64,000 bases of DNA from Nissolia schottii (Eukaryota > Streptophyta > Magnoliopsida > Fabales > Fabaceae). The translations under genes were made by a program, and so were the position numbers. Under the pieces are notes generated by a model, which ran no database searches, was not told where the DNA came from, and was given only the letters and a program-made list of their open reading frames with translations. The DNA lies in contig QANU01004362.1 in assembly GCA_003254905.1 (NCBI GenBank), positions 346,742 through 410,741 of the forward strand, in the 5' to 3' direction. This document shows positions 22,196-33,351 of the stretch, piece after piece. How positions within the stretch are numbered: the stretch's first letter is position 1; every line of letters starts with the position of its first letter.

Positions 22196-22283
22196 TAAAC
22201 GCAACCATAGGAAAAAAAAATCCACTCGACACAATTTGAGGCACACTAAAAAAGTCAATGACAAGTCCATGATATACATAAAT

Positions 22284-22570
22284 TTAAGGGCAAAACCCCT
22301 ATTTGATTCCCAAACTTTACATACTTATCCTATTTAGTCTCATAATAAAAAAAATGTCTCATTAATCTTTCACATTTTTAAAGTTTCTCATTAGTTTCTC
22401 ACATTTTTAAATGTTATTTGTGAGTTTCTCACCTTTTATCTAATTTCTTTAAGGTGAGAAACTAACCAAGACATTTTTAAAAAATGAAGGACTACATGAC
22501 ACTTTTTTTATTAAGAATCAAGTGATCAATCATATAAAGTTGATGATTCAAATACGGACCTCGCCCTTAA
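22284..22570. mobile_element. MITE with GGGC(A/G)A termini in TTAA
   Basis: GGGCAAAACCCCTATTTGAT at 22288 and the reverse complement of the right end (GGGCGAGGTCCGTATTTGAA, ending at 22566) form imperfect TIRs. TTAA flanks both sides (22284-22287, 22567-22570). The 279-bp length fits a MITE. The superfamily is uncertain: TTAA could be a true target duplication or part of the TIR. Confidence 0.6.
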
Positions 22571-23335
22571 TCTAAAGAGAAAAAACAAAGCATATAAGCG
22601 ACAAACATCTCTCCAGAGCGAGCACATCACTGCATCCGCAAACTTGGATCTTGTATCACTTGCCAGGTCACCAATCACAGCTAGTTTATTATCAAAATAT
22701 ATAGCTTCTATTTCTAACCGTCAAAACTATCCATCTGTTAGAGTGAGTTAGTTTACTGTTAATTTTGTTAGTAGAGATCAAGAAAATCTTGTGAGCCTAT
22801 ATCTCTTTTCAAGAGGCCAAAACCAAAGCATGACCATTAGATCGGGAGAAGGAAGAAGGAGAAACCTTTGTCTTTGTATAAAGAAGTTCTCAGGATTCTG
22901 AGAAAAGAAAAGTATCCTCCTCTTCCAAATGACCCAGATCTAATAACTTGGCCTCCACCATCTTGAGATGTGCCTAACTCCTTCTCCTGCAAATCTCATG
23001 TTCAAACAACAAAACCCATTGAGATGCCCTGCATGATGTTTTTCACAACCTTTTCTTCATCCGATACCTAATTTCCTTCACTCAAAAGAAAAAGTAACCC
23101 TATCACTAAAATTCAAACCAAACCCTTCATTCAATTAGTAATGTTAAGTGTGCAACCTAAATGCTGTCAACTATGTTGCTAACTCATGGTCTACACATTG
23201 ACACTGAGTGAACAAATTTTTTCAAATACAAAACTAAATCAAACCGGATTTGTGACATATTAAATAGCAAAAGTAATTGTCGCATTCTCTCTCCATCTCC
23301 TCACTCACATTCTAAGCTCATAAACTCACTCTCTA
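22571..23335. other. Unassigned stretch
   Basis: Mixed composition; no coding frame of note and no repeat border recognised. Confidence 0.4.
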
Positions 23336-23580
23336 CCATGCACAAACATTTTAAAGCATATACACAAACTTTTGAACTGGTGTGCACAAACTTTTCAACA
23401 ACTAAAAATAAAAAATATAACGGAAACGTAAACGAAAACAAAGAAGAAGAAGAAAATTTTTGTATTCACATGCACAAACTTTTGAACAAGAATGTACAAA
23501 CTTTTCTATACACATGCACAAACTTTTGACCAATCAGACATGCACAAACTTTCCTACACACATGCACAAACATTTAAAAA
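23336..23580. repeat. TGCACAAACTTTT-type repeats, second locus
   Basis: At least six TGCACAAAC words, mostly followed by TTTT, plus TACACAAAC and GTACAAAC variants. The same core words are used in the array at 4095-9770. Confidence 0.65.
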
Positions 23581-25838
23581 ACCAAAAATAATAAATATGA
23601 TGAAAACGAAAATGAAAACTTTTAGATCCATAAAGAATAAGATGAAAACAAAGAAAATGATGAGCGATTGAGAAAGAAGAGAGAAAAAATAAATAATAAG
23701 AAAAAAGGAGAAGAAACCGATTAAATAAAGTAGGTTGTACAAAAGTGGGTAGATTTTGTGTTATAAACAAAACATTTCTCAATCCAATTTCACAAGTTTT
23801 GGATTCATCTCTTAGATTTCTCAAATTATCTCTGCCGCCGTGCCATTCTTCTCAAGTTCTTCACTGAGTTCATCAATGGTTCCGCTTAACTCTCTACCAC
23901 TTTCACATTAATTAAAAAGCTTCACTTTTTCATCTGTTCCCTTCTCAGCAGAGTAGAAGCCCAAGACAATCATCTTTTTCCCCATAATTACTAGATGAGA
24001 AAAAAAAAAAAAAAGAATAGAAGCCTTCTTTGTCTATGTAATACCCGTAGTATCACTTTCTTTGATACCGTTGCTTGCCTCTGCTCTCGTTCCTCTTGCA
24101 CTCCTTCAATTTCTAGTTTTTATAGTGAAGCTCAATTTTGTGTTACTTTTTGCATGAAATACGCATAGTTTTCACACTTTGATTTGAGTATTGTTACTTG
24201 AACAATAAAATTAAAGAATAAAAGTGGACAACATATAAAAATACAATAACATGTGACACACACATAATTATTATATATACTCTATATATACACCCACATA
24301 TTATTATATTTTTATATGTTGTTCACTTTTATTATTCAAGTAGCATGACACATCATACCTATATATTGGAATTTGATTTTGATGTTTAAGAAAAGTTTTC
24401 ATCAACTTCTTCGAAATGATGGAAATATACGTTTGATATTCAAATCTTTCATAGGTGTAGGTGTGAGTAGGTGGTTTTGATAATTATCTCATATAGTTTT
24501 GATGGTTTTGATAATTATCTCATATAGTTTTGAGCACATGCTATATCCTTGTAACATATCTTGCCAAAGATTCATTAAAGACTACAATTTGTGATTGATT
24601 ATACTAAAAATGTTTGTCTTTACATGTAAAAGATAATGTTTTTATAAATAAAAAACTATACTCCATAATATTTAAGGACATCCTCAATTTGACCATCTCA
24701 TAAAAGTGATGTATTAACTTAAAAAATATAGCATTGGTTAAAAAGTAACACTTATTAAAATTATAGCATATCTTATATAGTGTATTTTGAAGTTAAAATT
24801 ACACTTTGATAAGAAGTTTTTTAATTGAGGATAACCTTAGATTATGAAATGTAACCTTTCACAATGTTCTTTTTATACCAAAGGAATTTCTTTTAAATGT
24901 AATTAAAAAAAATGTGATCTTATACCAAAGACAACATGAAAAAGGTCAATAGAGATTGTTCGCAGTCGGTAACCATTTTTATTATTTACCATATATGTTT
25001 ATCAATATTCGCTTTTAACTTTTAATGCATATCGTGTAATTAAAAAAGTTAAATAAATAATTATGAGTATCATAGTAAAGGCTAGCAATTTTATTTTTGA
25101 TAACTTGCTCTGTTACAAGATATGTGTGAGGTACATTCACGGTGACAAAAGGCAGTTCAACTTGAGAAATTTTATACTTTATTTCTTTATTATTAGATAC
25201 TAGCTANAGATTTTTGTATATTGTAGAGACGATTTTGGTCAATAATTTTTAAGAGAGTAAAAATTGACCTAAGTGAAAATTAATATGGACTATACCTAAA
25301 TTTTATGTACTATACATATGTTTCCCAATATTTTTCACTCTACAAATTTAATATATTCTTATACCAATGTATTTTATCAATTAAAAAAGAAACTAGTGTG
25401 AATATCATTCAATCATGTATTATTGCTATAACAAAAGTGATTAACTTTCACATTAGTTATTTAAAAAGCAAACTATTTTTGTTAATATGCCAACACATAA
25501 TTAAATAACCTTATAAATATAGAATTTAAACTCAGTTAAATTGTCAATCAAATAATAATATGCACTCACATGAATCTCTCTTAAAAAATTATTTTAAAAG
25601 ACAAAACGTTTAGATAACATGATAATACATGATTAAATTACTTTATAAAAAATGGTTGCAAAGATAGTGTGTTAAAATTAAATCCATAGTTATTTCAGGA
25701 AAACTAATGTGTTATATTATCACTTTCTACCTTATAACTATTTTATTTTATTTTATTTTTACATGAGAAAAATAAAAGAAAAGGCCTTCATAGCAAGAAA
25801 TTTAGTCCCCATGTAGACAGTTTTGAACGGAGAGTGAA
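23581..25838. other. AT-rich repeat-poor stretch
   Basis: No gene recognised. There is a duplicated TTTTGATAATTATCTCATAT near 24476-24530 and an isolated N at 25206. Confidence 0.45.
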
Positions 25839-25839
25839 G

Positions 25840-26210
25840 TGTTGATGGAGGATCCTCCGCAATGCAAAAACGCGTCAATCAATGTCCATGTCTTTGTCAT
25901 GAAATCCGTACAAGAATTCTCTTCTCTAAGTACATGCGAAAGAGAGACCTCTCAATATTTAACTGACGAGTCTTTGATGTCACAAATAACAGGAAAAAAA
26001 ACCACAGGATCACAAATCTCTTCCTTAGCTAGGCGCACAACTTCACTATACTCGCTCTCACACCAAACTCTTTGAAAGCCATGACTTCAAGCCATTGGTA
26101 AACCTAATCGGATAGTCAATAATTCTGGAGGCTAATTCTGCGCAAATACCAATAGAAACCATGAAGCCTACAATCCAATTATCATGATGCCCACGAATCA
26201 AGCCACACGT
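25840..26210 (-). pseudogene. RNase H-like (RVT_3 type) fragment, probably LINE-derived
   Basis: Read from about 26206 downward: CGLIRGHHDNWIVGFMVSIG and CAELASRI; then, after a frame change, VWCESEYSEVVRLAKEEICD, PVVFFPVICDIKDS and a stop; then EVSLSHVLREENSCTDFMTK. This order (GLIRD.GNW.GF, AEL, W.ESD..E.V.L, HVLRE.N..AD) is that of the plant RNase H-like domain found at the ends of non-LTR retrotransposons and in many decayed copies. Frame changes and a stop show it is dead. Confidence 0.75.
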
Positions 26211-27640
26211 GTATTAAAACAATTTTATTTAACATAAATAAACGATGTAAAAAAACCATTTTCTCCTTAATATGTTGAGTTTACGAATAATTAGCAAACC
26301 TTAGCAGACAAGAAGTATTGAATTAGTTGTGATATAGCAAGATCAGTGAGAAACCATGAAGAATCAGATTGTGAGAATTAACAGAGATATGTGTGTGTGG
26401 TGGTTGAAGGTGTGTCTGTACGACGAATATGAGCGAGAAATAGAAAAATAGCGCTCAAGAAAGAAATTGATGGATTGTCAAATTGAAGAACGCCAATGGG
26501 CAGAGTTAAAATTTGAACGTGATGGAGTAGTTCACAAGAACCAAAAACTACGCTAAAAACATAGGAGATATGGAGTGGTAACAACATCGGTTTACCATTT
26601 TCCCCAATAAAATGTTTCTAAACCAATTATCTTCCAAGGTAAAATTGACATATAAAATTATTGGACAGTAGTTATTTTCTTAAAATCCATTTTATATAAT
26701 TGTATCGATGATGTTTGGAAACCTCCGTAGTTTTTGGAGTTCTTATGAATTTGGTTCAATTGACAAGCTGTGTTGAGACTTGTGTTATAAGTATATTTAT
26801 AGCTTATTTGATTATTTATGATGTTGGATAATATAAAATGTTCATGATGAAAGTATTTTGCTTGAAACCATATTATAGAAAGGAATTGGAATTACAAGTG
26901 CGTGTGTTAAAGACCTAGAGGCATTTGGAATTTAACTTACAAGTTAATAGACTTCATAAATTATGTTTTGTACAACTTAACACATGGGACATGAATTACA
27001 ATTAAACACTGTTGAACTACGAAAAATTGTTTTTGAGAAAGATTGATGAGCCCCGGCGTTGGAAAACCTATCCTCCTAAGTTAGATTTGGCCTACTTGGA
27101 ATTGGTACATAACAGTTCAAAATATCAAGCCTCAAAACAATTCCTAGCATGTCTTTCGCTTCACTTGCATATCACTGGTCATGTAAATTGTACACCCATG
27201 AGATATTAAATCTTAAAACAAGGCCCTTGATTAAGGAAGGTTAAAAACCATTAAAATACAATGGAGTAAGTGACTGGTAGCACAACCACCAATTAACCAT
27301 CCAAGGCAAAAGGAGTACTCATTGCTAGCAAACTAACTGCAGTAATTTTTGGCATCTAGTTGTTACATACTTGACCATTGCCATTTCAAATCACCAAGAT
27401 ATCATGGCTAGGTCCTCAGACAGATATATGTACCCTTGGACATAAACAATACAAAAAAAAGGCCAATTACAATAATCCTTGAAATTACATTTATTGCACT
27501 CCATGCTTATCTCACAAACATGTTAATTCCATGTACATCGCACTACCTTATAAAAATGATTCTCTGAATAAGTCAAGGACTCAAATTCAGCATGTAAGAA
27601 TTCCCTTTGGCCTACCCTTTTTCTGTAATAAGAATTGTTG
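26211..27640. other. Intergenic stretch downstream of CYP18-1
   Basis: AT-rich; the short frames at 26378-26587 and 27012-27209 show no family signature. The cyclophilin 3' UTR and poly(A) region should lie in 27400-27648. Confidence 0.45.
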
Positions 27641-27648
27641 AGACGAGT

Positions 27649-30063
27649 CTAACCAGCAAGTGGATTAGCATGAATTGTTACACGATTAAGCCTTATCTCC
27701 GCAAGTGGACGGTCCCCAGCCCCTGTTGGAGTCTGCATAACATTAAATATAAGTATTATTACTTATTTGTCTGTTTTTAGCTAAGTTGTCTAATCAACCC
27801 AACAAAATAAGAAAGTTCAAGGCTGAACCGAGCTTCAACACATCAAATCAAACTAAAAAAGAAATAAAGCTAAAAGCAGTTTTAACAGTAGCAGAAGAAT
27901 AAGATACCTTCTCCATGATATCAAGAACTTCAAATCCATGGATTACTTTACCAAACACAGTGTAAAGTCCATTCAGATGTGGCTGCTTAGCATAAGATAT
28001 GAAGAACTGACTTCCATTAGTATTTGGACCACTGTTAGCCATTGACATTATTCCTCTTGCATTGTGCTGGAAGACAAGAAAGGGAAATCTATAACTACGA
28101 GGCGAAGAAAAATGTCTATAATTATTGCTCCATAAAGCACATCTCAAGAAATGTCCTCCTATGCCTATGCCAGTCCCCAGCTTGCCACTACCAACATACA
28201 CCATAAAGGTTGACATTTATATGCTACAATATAAAAGCTGCCAGATAACCACATTTCAATTTACCTAAAGTAGAAGTTCTTGACAAGCTAATAAAATCAG
28301 TACTAGGAAAAATGTGATAAAGGTTCCCCCTTACACAGTAAAAAGGTGTAGGCAATGACACTAATTTTTGCTATGCACTTTTTTCCCTAGTAGCTATAGA
28401 AATAACTCTGAAATACGATAAGATTGCTTAGAGTAATTTTAAAAAGTCAGTTTTCATGCAAAGATGTTTGTACAATGCATCCTCTTGAGAACAGTATATC
28501 TCAATTGTAATCATAATTTTATGGCCATGTTAAGAGTTGTAAATATATATACCCTTAGAGGCTTAGACAGATAACAGGAAAATGAGGTATTAATCTTAGT
28601 TGAGTTCATAAGCTTGAAGCTATGTACCGTTTGAATACCTGAATTCTATAGTTACAATATTAGCATTGAGATTCAAACTCAAAACAAGTAAAACAGACAT
28701 GCAGTTAAAGGAAGACATAACATCAATTACATGAGTCCATAGTAATTAGCAGTGCATAAGCTTACCTTGAGAGATTCTCTAATCTCATCGTTGAATTTCT
28801 TGCCCCATATACTGTTTCCTCCTTTGCCAGTACCAGTTGGGTCTCCACCTTGAATCATAAAACCTTTGATGTTGCGGTGAAATATAGTCCCATCATAAAA
28901 ACCACTTGCACATAGCGCTAAAAAATTCTGGATCGAGAACACATAGTACACGAAAATTGGAATTGTAAGTCACATTACCCTTCAACAGAAACAGCCAATT
29001 GAAACCTCAGACAAGAACCAAGAATAAATGATGGCTATGCTAAACTATTATTAAATTGCACAACACAAGATGCATTGGTGCTTTTAACTTGTCATTCCCA
29101 ACAACCATATCCTAACAAAATTTCTGGTTTTCTAGCATTTTCCTTCGTTTACAATGATTAACTGGTTAATTGGAAAAGTGAAGTAATTATATCTTATTTA
29201 AGTTCAAGGGAGGACAAGTAATTTATTCTTTGGTCTAAACCACAAGTTGCAAGAGTTCTCTTAAGTAATTATATATATATATATAAAAGTACTTTTATAA
29301 TTATAAGAGTGTTTGTATACAACTTAAAGTGCTTTTTATATGTTTTACTTAAAAAAAAAAAAAAAAAGGTTCTACTAAAAGAAGCTTTACTGAAAAAGGT
29401 ACTTTTATTATAAAGCAATCCAAACAAGCCATTTATCTATTATAGAGTAAAGCTCTTTCATGTTAGAATTTTTCTCATTCACAAACTCAAAACCCCGGCT
29501 TTACTTACAACCCACTTGAACCAACAAAGTAGCCTTAATTGGTTAACTGGGGAAAAAAAAAGTGCAGAAATTTCTTTTTTCAAAGCTAATTGGCTACCAA
29601 TATATTTATTTATTTTTTCCTTTGATAGAAAAACACAAGTTTTAGCACAGTCCACTAAACAATAACAACTAATCAGAGTCTAAAATGGAGGTACATCTCT
29701 CCAATTCCAATTTTCATTTTCGCATTCAGCAACTCAAACTCCGAAACCTAAGTTCAAGACAACAAGTATCGAACAAACTTGAACTAACTAATGGTAATTG
29801 GTTGATTAATTTGAAAGCAAGAGAGGAAAACATATAAAGGATTGAAGGGGGAGGAGAAGGAGAAGAAGAAGAAGGTAGCTTAGTTTTCACCTCAGAGGTT
29901 TTGGGGACTTCGTCGCAGAAGATTTCGCACTTGATGTCGCCTAGGTTTGTGTGCAGCGTCACCGACTGAAAAATGATACAAGACAAACAGAAACGAAGAA
30001 TGGTTAGTGAGATTCTCGATGCGCACGCAAGGTGTTCAAGGAAATTACTCAGTTACTAACCAT
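27649..30063 (-). CDS. CYP18-1: Cyclophilin-type peptidyl-prolyl isomerase CYP18-1 / PPIL3-like (160 aa)
   Basis: Minus-strand CDS exons: 30061-30063, 29891-29965, 28766-28927, 27908-28066, 27649-27732. All four introns are phase 0 with GT-AG borders and the parts total 483 nt. The protein is a single cyclophilin domain: [96 protein letters not shown], then [14 protein letters not shown]. The catalytic-site words [19 protein letters not shown] and HLNG are present. It has no signal peptide; the PPIL3/CYP18-1 class is associated with spliceosomes. Length 160 aa equals the family norm. Start: the exon at 29965 opens after an AG acceptor with Ser2, and the only suitable ATG upstream is at 30063, followed directly by a GTTAGT donor. 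Confidence 0.92.
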
Positions 30064-31320
30064 TTGATTGCGGAGAATCCCAAAAGGCGCGAACCCAACG
30101 AGCTCTGGGAAGGTTTCGAATTAGGAACTTGTGAACTACGAAGCCTTGCTTGCTGCTACTATGCTAGACTCTTCTGGAAGGTGGGTGGAGAATGGTTAGC
30201 ATGTACTATTTGGGTTTTGGGATTTTCCTTTTATTTTAGTTTCATTTTCGATTTCTATTTTACTATTTTATTTTATCACCATTCACCAGTTTGATTTCAA
30301 TTTGGGCTTCTAAGCCCATGCACACTGGGCCTTGAGATTTTATCTACTTTGCACTCCACCAAACTTGGAGACCAAAACCAACGAGACAACAAAAATAAAT
30401 AAGAGGTTTTTGGAGTTTGGACCTCTTCGCTTGTCACAAGTACATCTTTGACTTTGAGAGTTTAATTTAAATAAAAGAAAGAAAGAAAGAAAGTGAATTA
30501 CCAATAATCGAATGAAAATATATATAATATAATTTTTAAAATGAATTATAATTAAAATTATGTTGTATATTTGCTATAATCAATGAATGTGGTTTAATAA
30601 TTTTGTTTCATCTCTATAATATATAAATTATATTATAAATATGACATGTATTTGTCTAGTTTTAAAAATTTGACCGTATATCTAACTAGGTTCAACAAAA
30701 AAGTTAATGGTAAATTAAAAAGGTTTTGTTTATATTTATTTGCCCTGGTTCGTAGCTAGTTTGGACTCATTAATTTTTAAGTATTTCAAACTTAGCATAA
30801 AATTTGAACTTGTTTGTTAATAATTTGAACTGTGAGCTAAGTTCATATTAACAAGCTAAACTATGAACTTTGCTCAATTCATTTTGACCTGACCTTCTCT
30901 TAAAGGTCTTGGGTTTGAGTCTCCTTAATGGGTAACAAAAAAATTATGAAAATAAAATGTAATAAAAAGAGGTTGGTTCAAAAAAAAATTAAGGAAGAAA
31001 TGGAGGGAAATTATGTTAATTCCTCCCTCAACCCTCAATTTTAGTTTTAAAAAATGAGACTTTGAGTGGTCAATTATTTCTTTATCATTCCACTAAAAGT
31101 TGTAGTTGTGTAAATGCATGGAGTGTAACAATATATAGATTTAATATGTTAATTATTTGTGACTATTCAATAATTTGGCAAAGATTATTGTTTTCAAAGT
31201 CAATATAATGTATATGTGTCTTATATATTTCTTTTATAAGAGACATAGTATATCTTATGCATAAATTTAATGAATAAAACTCTATTTTGATCATCCAAAA
31301 ATATAGCGGCTATTGCATTA
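30064..31320. other. CYP18-1 5' flank and AT-rich intergenic DNA
   Basis: 30064-30120 is probable 5' UTR of the minus-strand cyclophilin gene. The rest is AT-rich with a (GAAA)n run near 30476 and no gene. Confidence 0.45.
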
Positions 31321-31323
31321 ATT

Positions 31324-32332
31324 CTCTAGGAGGCATTTGGTATGAGATAATATGGATAGATTACTAGTAATCTTGCAATTAAATTATATGGCAATACACA
31401 TTGACCTGTTTGGTTACACAACATTGCTGGTAATGTAGATTACCCAAGTATTCCACATTACCTTCAAAGTGGTTTTGGAGGTTACATGGATTATTCAATG
31501 AGAGGTGTCTATCTGAATTACCATTTTTCAGGTAATCTTTTAACTTTTATTTTGACAAAAGTATTCTTAACATAAACACCTCTTTCCATAAGCCACCACA
31601 ACCACCACTCCCGCCACCAACATATACCACCCACCACCGCCGCACCACCATCACCATTGTCACTGCCGCCACTGCCACGACCACCACCATTGTCATCGCC
31701 ACGACCATCACTATTGTCGTCACCACAACTACGATTACTACCATTACCCCCTACTACTACCACCACTACTACCACTGCCTTCACTCATTGTTGCCGCCAC
31801 CGCCTCCACCATCACCTCTACTACCACTACCATAATCATCGTCATCGCCACCACATCCATTACTAATACCTCTACCATAACCCACTTCCACTACCATGAT
31901 TATTGCCACCGCCACCACAACCCCTTAATTCCATCACTATAGTCGCCACCACCCCCAGCACGACCACTATTACCATACCCATCACACCATTGCTACTACT
32001 ATTGTTGTTGTCACCTTTACCATCACCATCACTGCAATACACCAACCAAATTTTTTTATTTTTTATTTTATTTTATTGTTATTATGATAATTTTGTATTT
32101 ATTTAATTTTTTATTTTATTTATTACTTAGAAGGCATTATGATAAAATACATTTATTATGTGAGAATCCTTTTCATGTACCAAATGTGGTAACATAAATT
32201 ATCAATTATATTACATGTGCATATCAAACACCGCAATGTAACATTATCGATAATTTAAAAGGTGATAATTTTTCTAACAGGTAATTTAGATTAGCGGTAA
32301 TCTTGATAGGTAATGTGTCAAACACCCTCTTA
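31324..32332. repeat. Inverted-repeat element with CCA-rich triplet core
   Basis: Left end AGGAGGCATTTGGTATGAG near 31329 and the reverse complement of the right end, AAGAGGGTGTTTGACACATT, near 32332, are imperfect TIRs. The interior 31597-32040 is a long imperfect CCA/ACC triplet array (CCACCACC, CCATCACC, ACTACTACC). ORFs there on both strands are low-complexity artefacts. It resembles a non-autonomous DNA transposon with an expanded core; no TSD was confirmed. Confidence 0.5.
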
Positions 32333-33351
32333 AAAATTTGTCCTATATTAGTGACTCGATGATTAATAATATCTTCACATTAGTTTTTTCAAATAACTAA
32401 TATGATGATTGCTATATTTTTGAAGAATTAACAAAATAATTAATATGTGATATTTTTAATAATCGGGAGACTAATCTTGTAATAAATAAATAAATAAATT
32501 AAAAGATTAATGTTGTGACCACTATATATATGAGAGACTAAAATATATTTTTGTTGTGGTGTTGTTTGTGAACGTGTGTCTAGTTCATAAAGTGAGATTA
32601 TCTAAATTTTATACATTAATAATAGATAATAGATATTTTTAGTAATTAAGAAATTAATTATACTAATTATTAATAAAAAAATATACTTATTAATTAATTT
32701 AAATATGAGATTAAAAGAGAGTTTTATCCACTTTATTTAAATTTTGTTATTAATCATGTAATAACTAAATTATATTTATTAACATATAAATAATATAAAT
32801 AATAAATATGTTAAAAAAAATCAATGCAAAAAGAATATTCCTATTAATTTTTAAAGAATTTTTTTTATTACAGCGTTAACATCTATCTATCCATAAAATC
32901 TGACCATTCAAGTTTTATATATTAATAAATTTCTTGCTACCAATTGCAAACCCTAGGAGCGTGATGCTCAGACGCCTAGAATTGCTGGACAGAGCAGTGT
33001 AACATAAGCTTCATACATAGTGCTTGTCTGAACGTCACTAACAGCAAACGTATTAAGGCTGTTTGTCAGAAACCTCTGACGCTCCCTTTAATCCTCCCTC
33101 TCTCTTCTCTCTCTCACCCTTTTCTCACTACATCCACAAGAATAGAGTGATGAGTCATACACATAGGTGGAAGAAGAACGAGTGCTTCTGTTCTTCCTTT
33201 TATCAAAGCCCTTGAAAAGTAAACTCTCCCTTTTAACATTGTCTTTTTACATACTGAAAAATAGGGGAAAAGGAAGCATTTTTATCTTTTGTACTCGGAA
33301 CAGAACAGACCCACTAAGGGGAAAAAAGTAAAGCTTACGTTGAATGTGACA
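32333..33351. other. AT-rich DNA and GRF 5' region
   Basis: 32333-32930 is AT-rich with no feature. 33080-33130 is CT-rich (CCTCCCTCTCTCTTCTCTCT), a typical plant 5' UTR or promoter texture, leading to the GRF start at 33352. Confidence 0.5.

Noticed and set aside
29966-29986. CYP18-1 start in frame just upstream of Ser2 (TTG at 29986)
   Set aside because: No ATG there; the sequence ends in a polypyrimidine tract plus CAG, a splice acceptor.
31518-32106. ORFs coding Gly/Val-rich or Pro/Thr-rich proteins
   Set aside because: Low-complexity translation of the CCA triplet array on both strands.
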